Shown: positions 7,963 to 16,310 of the stretch, piece by piece | Position numbering within the stretch: the stretch's first letter is position 1 | Layout of the letters: the number at the start of each line of letters is the position of its first letter | Assembly: GCA_964235495.1 (NCBI GenBank) | Contig: CAXSAX010000021.1 | Span: 1-64,000 of the forward strand | Direction: 5' to 3' | DNA: 64,000 bases | From: LMUY01 sp964235495 | GTDB lineage: Bacteria; Pseudomonadota; Alphaproteobacteria; Acetobacterales; Acetobacteraceae | The notes under the pieces: model-generated | Databases searched by the model: none | What the model was told of the DNA's origin: nothing | What the model saw: the letters and a program-made list of their open reading frames with translations, nothing else | Program-made: the position numbers and the translations under genes

Positions 7963-9051
7963 CTAACCCGCCTTCGGGGCGAGCGTCGGATGGTTGGCCG
8001 CCGCCCGGCTCTTGGGGCGGCGGCGGTATTGGATGGCGTTCAGCAGCACCGCGAGCACGATCACCGCCCCCGTGAACACCGTCTGCCAGTAGGATGAGAT
8101 GCCAATGATCACCAGCCCGTCGGACAGGAATCCGATGACGAACGCGCCGAGCAGGGTGCCCCGCACGGTGCCGCGCCCGCCGGTCAGGGCGGCGCCGCCG
8201 ATCACCACGGCGGCGATCGCCGTCAGCTCGTAGGACGTGCCTGCCGTAGGCCCGGCCGAGGTCAGCTGCGAGGACAGGATCAGCCCGGCCACCGCGGCGC
8301 AGACGCCGGACAGCATATAGACCGAGACTTGCACCGGCTTGACCGGAACCCCGGACAGCTCCGCCGCGCGCTCGTTGCCGCCGGAGGCGTACAGCCAGCG
8401 GCCGAACGCGGTCCGGCTCAGCACCAGGTTGCCGGCGAGCGCGATGGCGGCGAGCACCACCACGCCGATCGGGACGCCGAGCAGGTGGTTGAAGCCGAGC
8501 CAGTTATAGCCGGTGTTGCCGAGCTCCGCCTTGCCGCCCAGATCGTTGTAGGTCAGCCCGTTGGTGATCAGCAGGGCCGCGCCGCGCGCCACGTACATGA
8601 CGCCCAGGGTGGCGACGAACGCCGGCACCTTGAAGCGCGCGACCAGCACGCCATTGACCAGGCCCACGAGGCCGCCGAGCACGCAGGTCAGCACCACCAC
8701 GGCCCACACGGGCGGGTAGAGGATGACCCCAAGCGCGCCTAGCGTGACACCCTGCATCAGGAACCCGGCCGCCACCCCGCACAGCCCCAGCGTCGATCCC
8801 ACTGACAGGTCGATGCCGCCGTTCAGGATGACCAGCAGCATCCCCACCGCGAGGATGCCGAAGATGGCGACGTGGGAGGCCATGGTAAGGAAGTTGCCGA
8901 GCGAGAGATAGTACGGCGACAGGACCGAGAACACGGCGATGATCGTCACCAGCGCCAAAAAGGCGCGGCCTTCCAGCAACAGCCGGCCCAGCTCGAAGTC
9001 GCCGGAGAGCAGGCCGGGGCTGGCGGGCTTGGAGGATATCGTGCCTGTCAT
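7963..9051 (-). CDS. erythritol/ribose-type ABC transporter permease (EryF-like)
   Basis: Membrane subunit of the second CUT2 importer, 362 aa. It carries the family motif LVILNGGIDLSVGSTLG after the second helix and AAVVIGGAALTGGRGT near the C-terminus, with about ten hydrophobic segments and a short basic C-terminal tail. ATG at 9051, 24 nt after the ATPase gene. Rhizobial and Brucella erythritol loci use the same ATPase-permease-binding protein order. Confidence 0.9.
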   Translation of the reverse strand: MTGTISSKPASPGLLSGDFELGRLLLEGRAFLALVTIIAVFSVLSPYYLSLGNFLTMASHVAIFGILAVGMLLVILNGGIDLSVGSTLGLCGVAAGFLMQGVTLGALGVILYPPVWAVVVLTCVLGGLVGLVNGVLVARFKVPAFVATLGVMYVARGAALLITNGLTYNDLGGKAELGNTGYNWLGFNHLLGVPIGVVVLAAIALAGNLVLSRTAFGRWLYASGGNERAAELSGVPVKPVQVSVYMLSGVCAAVAGLILSSQLTSAGPTAGTSYELTAIAAVVIGGAALTGGRGTVRGTLLGAFVIGFLSDGLVIIGISSYWQTVFTGAVIVLAVLLNAIQYRRRPKSRAAANHPTLAPKAG

Positions 9052-9075
9052 GATCTGGACTCTGGTTGCAGGGTG

Positions 9076-10611
9076 TCAGCTCACGACGGCTTCGCCCGAA
9101 GCCGCCATGATCTCCTCTTTCGAGACGGCGGGTCCGAACTGCGCCGAGAATCGGCCCTTGCGCATCACGATGATGCGGTGGGCGATGCTCAGGCACTCCT
9201 GCACCTCCGAAGTCGAGAACACGACGGCCAGGCCCCGGGCGGCCCGCTCGCTCAGCAGCCGGAACACCTCGGCCTTGGCGCCGATGTCGATCCCGCGGCT
9301 CGGCTCGTCCAGCAGGATCACCTTCGGATCGGTGGCCAGCATCTTGCCGATCACCACCTTCTGCTGGTTGCCGCCGGACAGCGAGCCGATCGGCGCCTGG
9401 CCGCCCGCGGTCTTGATGTGGACGGAGCGGATCGACGCCTCGACCAGCGAGCGCTCCCGCGGCCGGGAGGTCAGCATCCGCTTGGCGAACGCGCCGATGC
9501 TCGCCAGCGACAGGTTCTCGCCCACGCACATCGTCTGCACCAGCCCGTCGCGCTGGCGATCCTCCGGCACCAGCACGAGCCCGCGGGCGATGCGCCCGGC
9601 GATGCTCAGCCCGGCAACCGACCGCCCCTCCAGCAGAACCTGCCCCGACGCCAGCGGCACGCGCCCGGCCACCGCCTCCAGCAGCTCGGTGCGCCCGGCG
9701 CCCATCAGCCCGTAGATGCAGACGATCTCGCCCGCCCGCACGTCGAGCGACAAGTGATCAACCGCCAGGCTGCCGGAGCGCGCCGCGTCCGCGACGCACG
9801 CATCGCCGACCGACAGCACCACATCGCCAAAGGCGTAGCCTACGGGCGGCGAGCCGCGGTCGAAGTGGTCGCCCACCATGTTGTGGACGATCCATTGCAG
9901 GTCGATGTCCTTCGCCTCCGCTGTCGCGGTGACCGTGCCGTCGCGCAGCACCACCGCGTGGTCGGTGATCTGCAGCGCCTCCTCCAAGTGGTGCGAGATG
10001 TACACGATCGAGACGCCGCGGCTGGTCAGGTCGCGGATCACCCGAAAGAGCACCTCCACTTCCGTGGCGCTCAGCGCGGAGGTCGGCTCGTCCATGATCA
10101 GGATGCGCGCATCGACCGACAGCGCGCGGGCAATCTCGACGATCTGTTGCTGCCCCAAGCGCAAGTCCTCGACTAGGGTCATCGGATCGATGTCCTCTTC
10201 GAGGTCGGCCATCAGCGCCTTCGCTTGCCGGGCCTCCTCGTCGAAATCCACGCCCGTGGCACGGCGCAGCTCGCGGCCGAGGAAGATGTTGTCGCGCACG
10301 CTGAGGTTGGGCGCCAGGCTCAGCTCTTGGTGGATGATCGAGATGCCGTGCTCCCGCGCCTCCACAGTGGACGAGAAGGCGACCCGGCGGCCATCGAGGC
10401 TGATCTCTCCTGAGGTCAGGCTCACGACGCCGGACAGGATCTTCATCAAGGTCGACTTGCCGGCGCCGTTCTCGCCGAACAGCGTCGTGACCTTGCCGCG
10501 GTGGATGTCGAAGTTCACGCCCTTCAGGGCATGGGTGCTGCCGTAGGACTTAGCTATGTTGCGCGCCGAGAGCACGGCGTCCGCCGCCACAGGCTCCAGG
10601 GCTGCGCTCAT
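9076..10611 (-). CDS. erythritol/ribose-type ABC transporter ATP-binding protein (EryE-like)
   Basis: Double ATPase, 511 aa, with an intact N-terminal Walker A (GENGAGKST) and Walker B (ILIMDEPTSAL). The C-terminal half has GLMGAGRTE, LSGGNQQK and VILLDEPSRGID. The QQQIVEIARAL stretch precedes the first Walker B as in RbsA. ATG 10611 overlaps the DUF2291 stop by 4 nt (ATGA), so the two are translationally coupled. Energises polyol import together with the downstream permease. Confidence 0.92.
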   Translation of the reverse strand: MSAALEPVAADAVLSARNIAKSYGSTHALKGVNFDIHRGKVTTLFGENGAGKSTLMKILSGVVSLTSGEISLDGRRVAFSSTVEAREHGISIIHQELSLAPNLSVRDNIFLGRELRRATGVDFDEEARQAKALMADLEEDIDPMTLVEDLRLGQQQIVEIARALSVDARILIMDEPTSALSATEVEVLFRVIRDLTSRGVSIVYISHHLEEALQITDHAVVLRDGTVTATAEAKDIDLQWIVHNMVGDHFDRGSPPVGYAFGDVVLSVGDACVADAARSGSLAVDHLSLDVRAGEIVCIYGLMGAGRTELLEAVAGRVPLASGQVLLEGRSVAGLSIAGRIARGLVLVPEDRQRDGLVQTMCVGENLSLASIGAFAKRMLTSRPRERSLVEASIRSVHIKTAGGQAPIGSLSGGNQQKVVIGKMLATDPKVILLDEPSRGIDIGAKAEVFRLLSERAARGLAVVFSTSEVQECLSIAHRIIVMRKGRFSAQFGPAVSKEEIMAASGEAVVS

Positions 10612-11267
10612 CGCACCTCCAGCCTCACCGGCGTCACGACCCAGTCGTCGGCATCGGTGAGCTGGAACACGCCGACCACCGAGACGGCCTTTCCCGTCAG
10701 GTCGCCGACCGCGGCCTTCGCGATGGCCTTCTTCATCTCCATGTTCAGCGCCGAGCCCGCGTTCTGGTAGTCGATCTGGTTCCTGAACTGCCCGAAGCTG
10801 ATCAGCCCCGTGCCGTCGCGCAGGTCGGTGCCGCTGATCGCCGGCCCCGTCTGCACGCTGACGTGGACCGTGTCGGGAACCCCGGCGATGCTGACGTCGT
10901 AGACGCCGAACTCCTGCTTGCCGGTCTGCCCGGTGAACTTGACCGGCATCTCCGGCCCGGCATCCGCGGCCACGCCGTACCGCGTCTTGGCCGCGGCCTG
11001 GTCCTGCCGCAACGCCGCGGCCAGAACGGCCGCCTCGACGGCGTGCGCCTCAATGGCGGCCTGCACCTTGGGGAACTCGGAGCGGCCCCATGCCGCCGCC
11101 GAGAACGCGTCGGACGGCACGTCCGCGGCGGAGCCGATCCTGACGACCCGGGTGTCGAGCGCCATCGCGGCGAGCACGGTTAGGGCGGCAATCGAGACCA
11201 GGGCCGGCCGCGCCCCGGGCCGGCCGCGCCGGGCCGCCACCGGCTTAGAGGCTGCCGCGGCGCTCAC
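10608..11267 (-). CDS. DUF2291 family protein, sugar-transporter associated
   Basis: Protein of 219 aa with one N-terminal membrane anchor (ALVSIAALTVLAAMAL) and an extracytoplasmic remainder. Recognisable family features are FDTR-like DTRVVRIGSA after the anchor, a central FGVYDVSIAGVPDTVHV, and GLISFGQFRNQIDYQ. The biochemical role is unknown; DUF2291 genes recur beside RbsABC-type transporters. The start chosen is the GTG at 11267, which overlaps the dehydrogenase stop by 4 nt (GTGA); the longer frame upstream is only a shadow of that gene. It may be an accessory to ligand capture or transporter assembly. Confidence 0.75.
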   Translation of the reverse strand: MSAAAASKPVAARRGRPGARPALVSIAALTVLAAMALDTRVVRIGSAADVPSDAFSAAAWGRSEFPKVQAAIEAHAVEAAVLAAALRQDQAAAKTRYGVAADAGPEMPVKFTGQTGKQEFGVYDVSIAGVPDTVHVSVQTGPAISGTDLRDGTGLISFGQFRNQIDYQNAGSALNMEMKKAIAKAAVGDLTGKAVSVVGVFQLTDADDWVVTPVRLEVR

Positions 11268-12382
11268 TCCGGGACGAGGACGATCTTGATGGAGCCATCG
11301 CCCTTCTTCATCATGTCGAAGCCGCGCTTGAACTCGGCCAGCGGCATGACGGTCGTCACCACGCCCTCGCTCGGCAACCGCCCGTCCGCGATCGCCGCCG
11401 TGGTGAACGGGTAGCAGTATGGGCCGAGATGCGCGCCGTACAGATCCAGCTGCTTGCGGTCGCTGATGATGCTCCAATCGGCCGTGACCTCCTGGCCGAA
11501 CACGCTGAACTCCACGAAGCGGCCCAGCTTGCGGATCATGTTCAGGCCCTGCACGACGCTGGACGGGTGCCCGGTGGCCTCGATGTACACGTCGCAGCCG
11601 TAGCCCTCCGTCATGTCCTTGACGGCCTGCACCACGTCCTCCTTGGCCGGGTTCATGACGATGTCGGCGCCGAAGCGCTTGGCCAGCTCCAGCCGCTCCG
11701 GCTTGGTGTCCAGCACCACCAGCTTGGACGGGTTCTTCAGCCGCGCCGCCCCCACCATGCCGAGGCCGAGCGGCCCGGCGCCGGCCAGCACCACCACGTC
11801 ATCCAGCTGGATCAGCCCGCGGTTCACCGCGTGCACCGAGCAGGCATATGGCTCGATCAGGATTGCCTTCTCCATCTCCAGGCCCTGCGGCACCTTGTGG
11901 GTGCGCGACTCCTTGGGGAAGCGCATGTACTTGGCCATGCCGCCGTTCACGTTGCTCTGGAAGCCGTACACGTCGTGGCGCTCGCACATCCAGTACTCGC
12001 CGCGCCCGCAGTAGCGGCAGTTCTCGCACGGCACGATCTGCTCCGAGATCAGCCTGTCACCCACCTTATACTGGCCTTTGCGCGCGACGTTCTCGCCGAT
12101 CTCCACCGCGTGGCCGATGAATTCGTGCCCCGGGATCATCGGCGGCTTGACGTAGCGCGCCTGGCCGCGGCCATCGCCCCAGAACGACGGCGCGCCCTCG
12201 AACGCCTTGATGTCGCCGGCGCAGATGCCGCACGCCTCGACGGCGATGATGATGTCGTCCGGCCCGGCGCGCGGCACATCGACCGTCTCCAGCCGGTAGT
12301 CGCCGGGCGCATACGCGACCACGGCCGTCATGGTCTCCGGCAGCTCGTTGGGGCGGGATGCCACGGTGGCGGCCTCGCTCAT
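11264..12382 (-). CDS. eltD: zinc-dependent erythritol/L-threitol dehydrogenase (EltD-like)
   Basis: Medium-chain alcohol dehydrogenase, 372 aa, expected to oxidise erythritol or L-threitol to L-erythrulose with NAD. The catalytic zinc region CGICAGDIK and PGHEF, the structural-zinc cysteines CENCRYCGRGEYWMC, and the Rossmann loop GAGPLGLG are all present. VSEQIVPC-like (ISEQIVPC), YGFQ, the DVYIEATGH block and the DWSIISDRKQLD/GAHLGPYC stretch match my memory of the characterised mycobacterial EltD more closely than threonine or sorbitol dehydrogenases. ATG 12382 overlaps the DhaL-type stop by 4 nt. Central catabolic enzyme of the operon. Confidence 0.8.
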   Translation of the reverse strand: MSEAATVASRPNELPETMTAVVAYAPGDYRLETVDVPRAGPDDIIIAVEACGICAGDIKAFEGAPSFWGDGRGQARYVKPPMIPGHEFIGHAVEIGENVARKGQYKVGDRLISEQIVPCENCRYCGRGEYWMCERHDVYGFQSNVNGGMAKYMRFPKESRTHKVPQGLEMEKAILIEPYACSVHAVNRGLIQLDDVVVLAGAGPLGLGMVGAARLKNPSKLVVLDTKPERLELAKRFGADIVMNPAKEDVVQAVKDMTEGYGCDVYIEATGHPSSVVQGLNMIRKLGRFVEFSVFGQEVTADWSIISDRKQLDLYGAHLGPYCYPFTTAAIADGRLPSEGVVTTVMPLAEFKRGFDMMKKGDGSIKIVLVPE

Positions 12383-13044
12383 GACGCAACTCCTTCCTTG
12401 TCGTGCAGCAGAGTGGTCAAGCCGTCGGCCAGCGTTCCCAGCAGCAGGCTGCAGGACGCAGCCCCCGCATCCAGCGTGCCGCGCGAGCGCTCGCCGAGTC
12501 GGCTGGCGCGGCCGATCCGGGCCACCATGTCGCGGGTGGATTCCAGCCCCGCCTCCGCTGCCCGCCTCATGGCGGCCAGGCAGGCGGCGAACGGCTCGCC
12601 CGCGGCCTGCGCCGCCTCGAACGCGGCGGTGGCCGGCGCCAGCACGTCGATCAGCGTCTTGTCGCCGGGTTTGGCGCCGCCCAGGTCGGTCACCGCCGCA
12701 TGGCCCGCCCGCAGCATGGCGGCGAACACGCCGGCGTCGATCCGCTCCGCCCCGTTCAGCGCGCCGGCCATCTCGGTGAAGCACGAGCCATACAGCGGCC
12801 CCATGGAGCCGCCGATGTCGCTGAGCAGCGTGTCGCCCAGCGTGTCCAGCCCGTGCGCCAGGCCGAACGGCCCGCCCGCCCGCAGCCGGTCGGCGGCCAG
12901 CCGGAAGCCCTTGCCCATGTTGATGCCGTGGTCGCCGTCGCCGATCTTGCCGTCGATCTCGCTCAGGAACGCCTGCTCCCGCACCACGGCGGCCGCCATG
13001 TCCAGCACCACGGGGCCGGCGTCCCGCTCGCTCACCGACGCCAC
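12379..13044 (-). CDS. dhaL: DhaL-type kinase subunit (dihydroxyacetone/erythrulose kinase)
   Basis: ATP- or ADP-binding subunit of a DAK-family ketose kinase, 221 aa from GTG 13044, 2 nt after the DhaK stop. The DGKIGDGDHG motif (about 31-40) supplies the three aspartates that hold magnesium-nucleotide; GGSMGPLYGS and KTLIDVL follow as in DhaL. No PTS-type DhaM is in the window, so whether it uses ATP directly is open. In tetritol pathways DAK-type enzymes phosphorylate L- or D-erythrulose, which fits its place between DhaK and the EltD-like gene. Confidence 0.85.
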   Translation of the reverse strand: MASVSERDAGPVVLDMAAAVVREQAFLSEIDGKIGDGDHGINMGKGFRLAADRLRAGGPFGLAHGLDTLGDTLLSDIGGSMGPLYGSCFTEMAGALNGAERIDAGVFAAMLRAGHAAVTDLGGAKPGDKTLIDVLAPATAAFEAAQAAGEPFAACLAAMRRAAEAGLESTRDMVARIGRASRLGERSRGTLDAGAASCSLLLGTLADGLTTLLHDKEGVAS

Positions 13045-13046
13045 GG

Positions 13047-14051
13047 CTAGGCTCCCGCCACGGTGAGGCCGAGCGAGTGCGCGGGTGCTGCCAGCAGCCG
13101 GTCCAGCTCCGCGTCCAGCCGAGTGAGGGTGAGGGAGACGCCCATCATCTCGAGCGAGGTGAAGTAGTTGCCGACGAAGCGGCGGCGCGGCGTGATGCCG
13201 CGGGCGCGCAGCATCACGTCCACGTGGCCGTAGAGTAGGTACAGTTCCATCACCGGGGTGGCGCCCAGGCCCGACACCAGCACCGCCACGTCGTCGCCGC
13301 GGCCGAACGGCAGGTCGGCCACGATGCGCTCCACCATGTCTGCGGCCATGGCGGACGCCGGAGCGGTGGGCATCACAACCAGGCCGGGTTCGCCGTGGTG
13401 GCCGATGCCCACCTCCATCTCGCCGTCCTTGATGGTGAAGTTCGGCTTGCCGGCGGCGGGAATGGTGCAGGCGGACAGGCCGATGCCGACCGAGCGGGTC
13501 TGGTCGATGGCGTGCTGGGCTGCGGCGATCACCTCGGACAGGTCGCCGCCCTCGGCCGCGCGCGCGCCACCCGCCTTCCACATCATGATCTCGCCCGCCA
13601 CGCCGCGGCGGCGGTCGCGTTCGTGCGGCCCGGCCGAGGCCACGTCGTCGTTGGCCACCACCGTTTCCACGGCGATACCCTCCTTGGCCGCCAGCTTGAC
13701 GGCCATTTTCACGTTCATGTTGTCGCCGGCGTAGTTGCCGTACAGGCAGGCCACGCCCGCGCCGCCATCGGCCGCCTGGAACGCGGCGTGGAAGCTCTTG
13801 GCAGTGGGGGAGGCGAAGATCTCGCCGATCGCCACGGCGTCCAGCAGGCCCGGCCCGACATAGCCGAGGAAGGCCGGCTCGTGCCCCGACCCACCGCCGG
13901 TGACGACGCCGACCCGGCCGGGCGTGGCCGTGCCGGCGCGGCGCAGCACGCGGGGATGCGCGGTCGCCTGCAACAGGTCGGGGCACGCCGCGAGATAGCC
14001 GCGCAGGCTGTCCTCGACCACCTGATCGGGGTCGTTGATGACGCGGTTCAT
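13047..14051 (-). CDS. dhaK: DhaK-type kinase subunit (dihydroxyacetone/erythrulose kinase)
   Basis: Substrate-binding subunit of a DAK-family kinase, 334 aa. GGGSGHEP (about 52-59) and GNYAGDNMNV are conserved. The histidine that forms the covalent hemiaminal with the keto sugar is present in GIGHHGEPG (about residue 219). The start is the ATG at 14051 giving MNRVINDPDQVVED, the normal N-terminus; the longer frame upstream is intergenic. First gene of the seven-gene leftward operon. Likely phosphorylates erythrulose produced by the EltD-like enzyme, though dihydroxyacetone cannot be excluded. Confidence 0.87.
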   Translation of the reverse strand: MNRVINDPDQVVEDSLRGYLAACPDLLQATAHPRVLRRAGTATPGRVGVVTGGGSGHEPAFLGYVGPGLLDAVAIGEIFASPTAKSFHAAFQAADGGAGVACLYGNYAGDNMNVKMAVKLAAKEGIAVETVVANDDVASAGPHERDRRRGVAGEIMMWKAGGARAAEGGDLSEVIAAAQHAIDQTRSVGIGLSACTIPAAGKPNFTIKDGEMEVGIGHHGEPGLVVMPTAPASAMAADMVERIVADLPFGRGDDVAVLVSGLGATPVMELYLLYGHVDVMLRARGITPRRRFVGNYFTSLEMMGVSLTLTRLDAELDRLLAAPAHSLGLTVAGA

Positions 14052-14382
14052 GCCTGGCGGGCCGGCCGTGGCAGGGCGGCCAGCACCCGAAGGCACCCTC
14101 GCAGCGATGTTGGCTTGGTCACGTGGTCCTCCGGCCGGCTTGCCCCGACCCTGCATCCAGGCTTGAACGTATGTCAAGGCAATGAACGAACGTGCAGGCA
14201 ATTTTCTCGGCCCGGCCCGGATGCAGCAGCCTGCTTCACCGAGTTTTGGCGCAATCTCCTTGCCTGACCGGCATACAGGGGCCTACGGTGCGGCGTCGTC
14301 GCCGATATGCGCCATGCAAAAAATCGTCGGATGAGCATATGTGCAACGCAGCATTGTGACTGAGTGGATGGGGAGGCAGGGC
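14052..14382. promoter_or_regulatory. divergent intergenic control region of the tetritol locus
   Basis: This 331-nt gap separates the leftward dhaK operon from the rightward isomerase-regulator pair and must hold both promoters. An imperfect palindrome CTTGAACGTATGTCAAG (14162-14178) contains a leftward TTGACA and could be an operator over a -35 box, but no convincing -10 follows it. Near the isomerase there is a CATATG-centred motif (about 14335-14342) and GCATTGTGACTGAG at 14351-14364. No coding sequence was recognised here. Confidence 0.4.
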
Positions 14383-14835
14383 ATGGCGATCGCGATTGGC
14401 TGCGACGAGGCGGCATTCGAGTTGAAGCAAATCCTAATGCAGACCCTGGCGGACGAGGGCCTGCCGGTGGAAGATTTCGGCACGTTCGACGCCCAACCGG
14501 TGCTGTACCCGGACATCGCCTTCGCCGCCGCGCAGTCGATCGCGGACGGGCGCAATGACCGGGCCGTGCTGCTCTGCGGCACCGGCATTGGCATGGCCAT
14601 CAGCGCCAACAAGGTCCCGGGCATCCGCGCCGCCCAGTGCCACGACACCTACTCCGCCGAACGGGCGCGCAAGAGCAACGACGCCCAGGTCATTACCATG
14701 GGCGCCCGCGTGATCGGCCCCGAGCTGGCCAAGTCGATCCTGCGCGCCTGGCTCGCCTCCGAGTTCGAGCCGGCCCGCTCCGGCCCCAAAGTCGCGCGCA
14801 TCCGCGCGTTCGAGGACGCCGCCAGAAGGGCCTAG
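14383..14835 (+). CDS. derI: RpiB/LacAB-type sugar-phosphate isomerase, D-erythrulose-4-phosphate isomerase-like
   Basis: Aldose-ketose isomerase of 150 aa, the usual RpiB length. Ribose-phosphate isomerase B signatures are present: the catalytic cysteine in LLCGTGIGMA (about residue 65), ISANKVPGIRAA, and the C-terminal NDAQVITMGARVIG. The start chosen is ATG 14383, behind a strong GGGGAGG site; an upstream in-frame GTG lacks one. The family includes DerI, which converts D-erythrulose 4-phosphate to D-erythrose 4-phosphate. The divergent kinase/dehydrogenase operon favours that over ribose 5-phosphate. The symbol is context-based. Confidence 0.75.
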   Translation: MAIAIGCDEAAFELKQILMQTLADEGLPVEDFGTFDAQPVLYPDIAFAAAQSIADGRNDRAVLLCGTGIGMAISANKVPGIRAAQCHDTYSAERARKSNDAQVITMGARVIGPELAKSILRAWLASEFEPARSGPKVARIRAFEDAARRA

Positions 14836-14858
14836 CCCCCAGGCCCCGCAACCCCGCC

Positions 14859-15851
14859 GTGAGCGCCCCGCCGAGGGAGACGCGCCGCCCCGCCGATTGG
14901 GGCGACGTGGCGCCCGACGTGCTGGTCGAGATCGCCAGCCTGTACTACCACCAGGACATCACCCAAGAGGAGTTGTCCCGCCGCTTCTCGTTGTCCCGCG
15001 CCAAGGTCAGCCGGCTGCTCAAGCGCGCCCGCGAGGACGGCATCGTCGAGATCCGCGTGCACCAGCACCCCGGGATCAGCAGCGACCTGGAGCAGGAGTT
15101 CATCGGCCGGTTCGGCATCGAGCGGCTGCTCGTCTCGCTCGACCAGCGCGACGCGGAGGCCCAGCGCCTCGCGGTCGCCGGCCTGGTCGCCAGCCATCTG
15201 TCCCGCACGCTGGCGGAGGGGATGACGGTCGCGGTGGGCATGGGCCGCAACGTCGCCGCCGTGGCGGACTGCGTGGCGGCGACCCGGCGCGCCGTGACGT
15301 TCATGTGTGCCATCGGCGGCTCTGTGCGGGCCGGCGAGCATATGAACCCGGACCACATCTGCCGCCGCCTGGCCGTCCGCTTCGGCGGCGAGAGCGAGAC
15401 GCTATACGCCCCTGCCCTGGTGGCGAACGCCGCCCTGCGCGACGAGCTGTACCGTAACGACACGGTGCGTCTGGTGCTCGACCGCGCCCGCCGGGCAGAC
15501 GTGGCGCTGGTCGGCATCGGCGACCTGAGCGAGGACAGCAACATGGTCCGCATGGGCTGGTTCTCGCCGCAGGAGGTGGCCGAGGCGCGGCTGTCCGGCA
15601 CCATCGGCGACATCATGGGCTACGACTTCATCGACATCCATGGCCGCTCGTCCAGCGCCAACATGCAGGGCCGGGTCATCGGGCTGACCACCCGCGATCT
15701 CGCCCGCATCCCCGACGTGATCGCGATCGCCAGCGAGAACACCAAGGCCGCCGCCATCCTCGGCGCGCTGCGCACCGGCGTGATCAACACGCTGGCGACC
15801 AGCTCCACCAACGCCCGCACTGTGCTGCGCCTGCACGAGGCGACGCGCTGA
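14859..15851 (+). CDS. SorC-family sugar-binding transcriptional regulator (EryD-like)
   Basis: Transcription factor of 330 aa. The N-terminal helix-turn-helix (SLYYHQDITQEELSRRFSLS, then AKVSRLLKRA) is typical of SorC/DeoR regulators. The remainder is the sugar-phosphate-binding domain, with GIGDLSEDSNM and GLTTRDLARIPDVIAIAS. Start is the GTG at 14859, 23 nt after the isomerase stop. EryD, the erythritol-responsive regulator of Brucella and rhizobia, belongs to this family, so control of the divergent operon is likely; the effector is unproven. Confidence 0.82.
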   Translation: MSAPPRETRRPADWGDVAPDVLVEIASLYYHQDITQEELSRRFSLSRAKVSRLLKRAREDGIVEIRVHQHPGISSDLEQEFIGRFGIERLLVSLDQRDAEAQRLAVAGLVASHLSRTLAEGMTVAVGMGRNVAAVADCVAATRRAVTFMCAIGGSVRAGEHMNPDHICRRLAVRFGGESETLYAPALVANAALRDELYRNDTVRLVLDRARRADVALVGIGDLSEDSNMVRMGWFSPQEVAEARLSGTIGDIMGYDFIDIHGRSSSANMQGRVIGLTTRDLARIPDVIAIASENTKAAAILGALRTGVINTLATSSTNARTVLRLHEATR

Positions 15852-15879
15852 CGGCCGGACAGAACGTTGCGCGAGGCCG

Positions 15880-16185
15880 CTACTCCTCCGGTTCGGTCGT
15901 GAACAGCAGCGGGTAGCCGTTCTTGCGGGCGATGTCGGTGGCGTTGGTCGCCTTGGCTTCGGCCACGTCCTTAGTGAACACCGCGACCACGCATACCCCG
16001 CGCTGGTGCGCCGTGCTCATCACCCGCTGCGCCTGCCCGTCGCCGAGCCGGAACTCCGCCCGCAGCACCATCACCACGAAGTCTCGCGGCGTGTAGTCGT
16101 CGTTGACCAGCATGACCTTGTGCAGCTTCGGACGCTCAGGCTTGAGATCGGTGTCCGTGCGGTTCTTCGTGTCGGTGTCTTGCAT
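15880..16185 (-). CDS. clpS: ATP-dependent Clp protease adaptor ClpS
   Basis: N-degron adaptor that delivers substrates to ClpAP, 101 aa. HKVMLVNDDYTPRDFVV supplies the NDDYT substrate-pocket motif, followed by the conserved histidine in AHQRG and VAVFTKDVAEAK. The start at 16185 gives a polar, flexible N-terminal extension as usual; a longer frame to 16251 is unsupported. clpA is not adjacent. It ends 28 nt from the convergent regulator gene. Confidence 0.93.
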   Translation of the reverse strand: MQDTDTKNRTDTDLKPERPKLHKVMLVNDDYTPRDFVVMVLRAEFRLGDGQAQRVMSTAHQRGVCVVAVFTKDVAEAKATNATDIARKNGYPLLFTTEPEE

Positions 16186-16310
16186 CGGGGAGCTTCCAAC
16201 AGGCCTCGCCGGCATAGGTGTTTCCAACCCTGCCCCGGCACAACCCCGCAAGCGCCGCCCGCACCGCGAAACTGCCCCCCAAGGTGCGGTGCGGCAGCCG
16301 GCCAGCGCCG

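Noticed and set aside
12379..13986. 535-codon extension of the DhaL-type frame
   Set aside because: The extra N-terminal part is out-of-frame dhaK sequence; the real start is GTG 13044.
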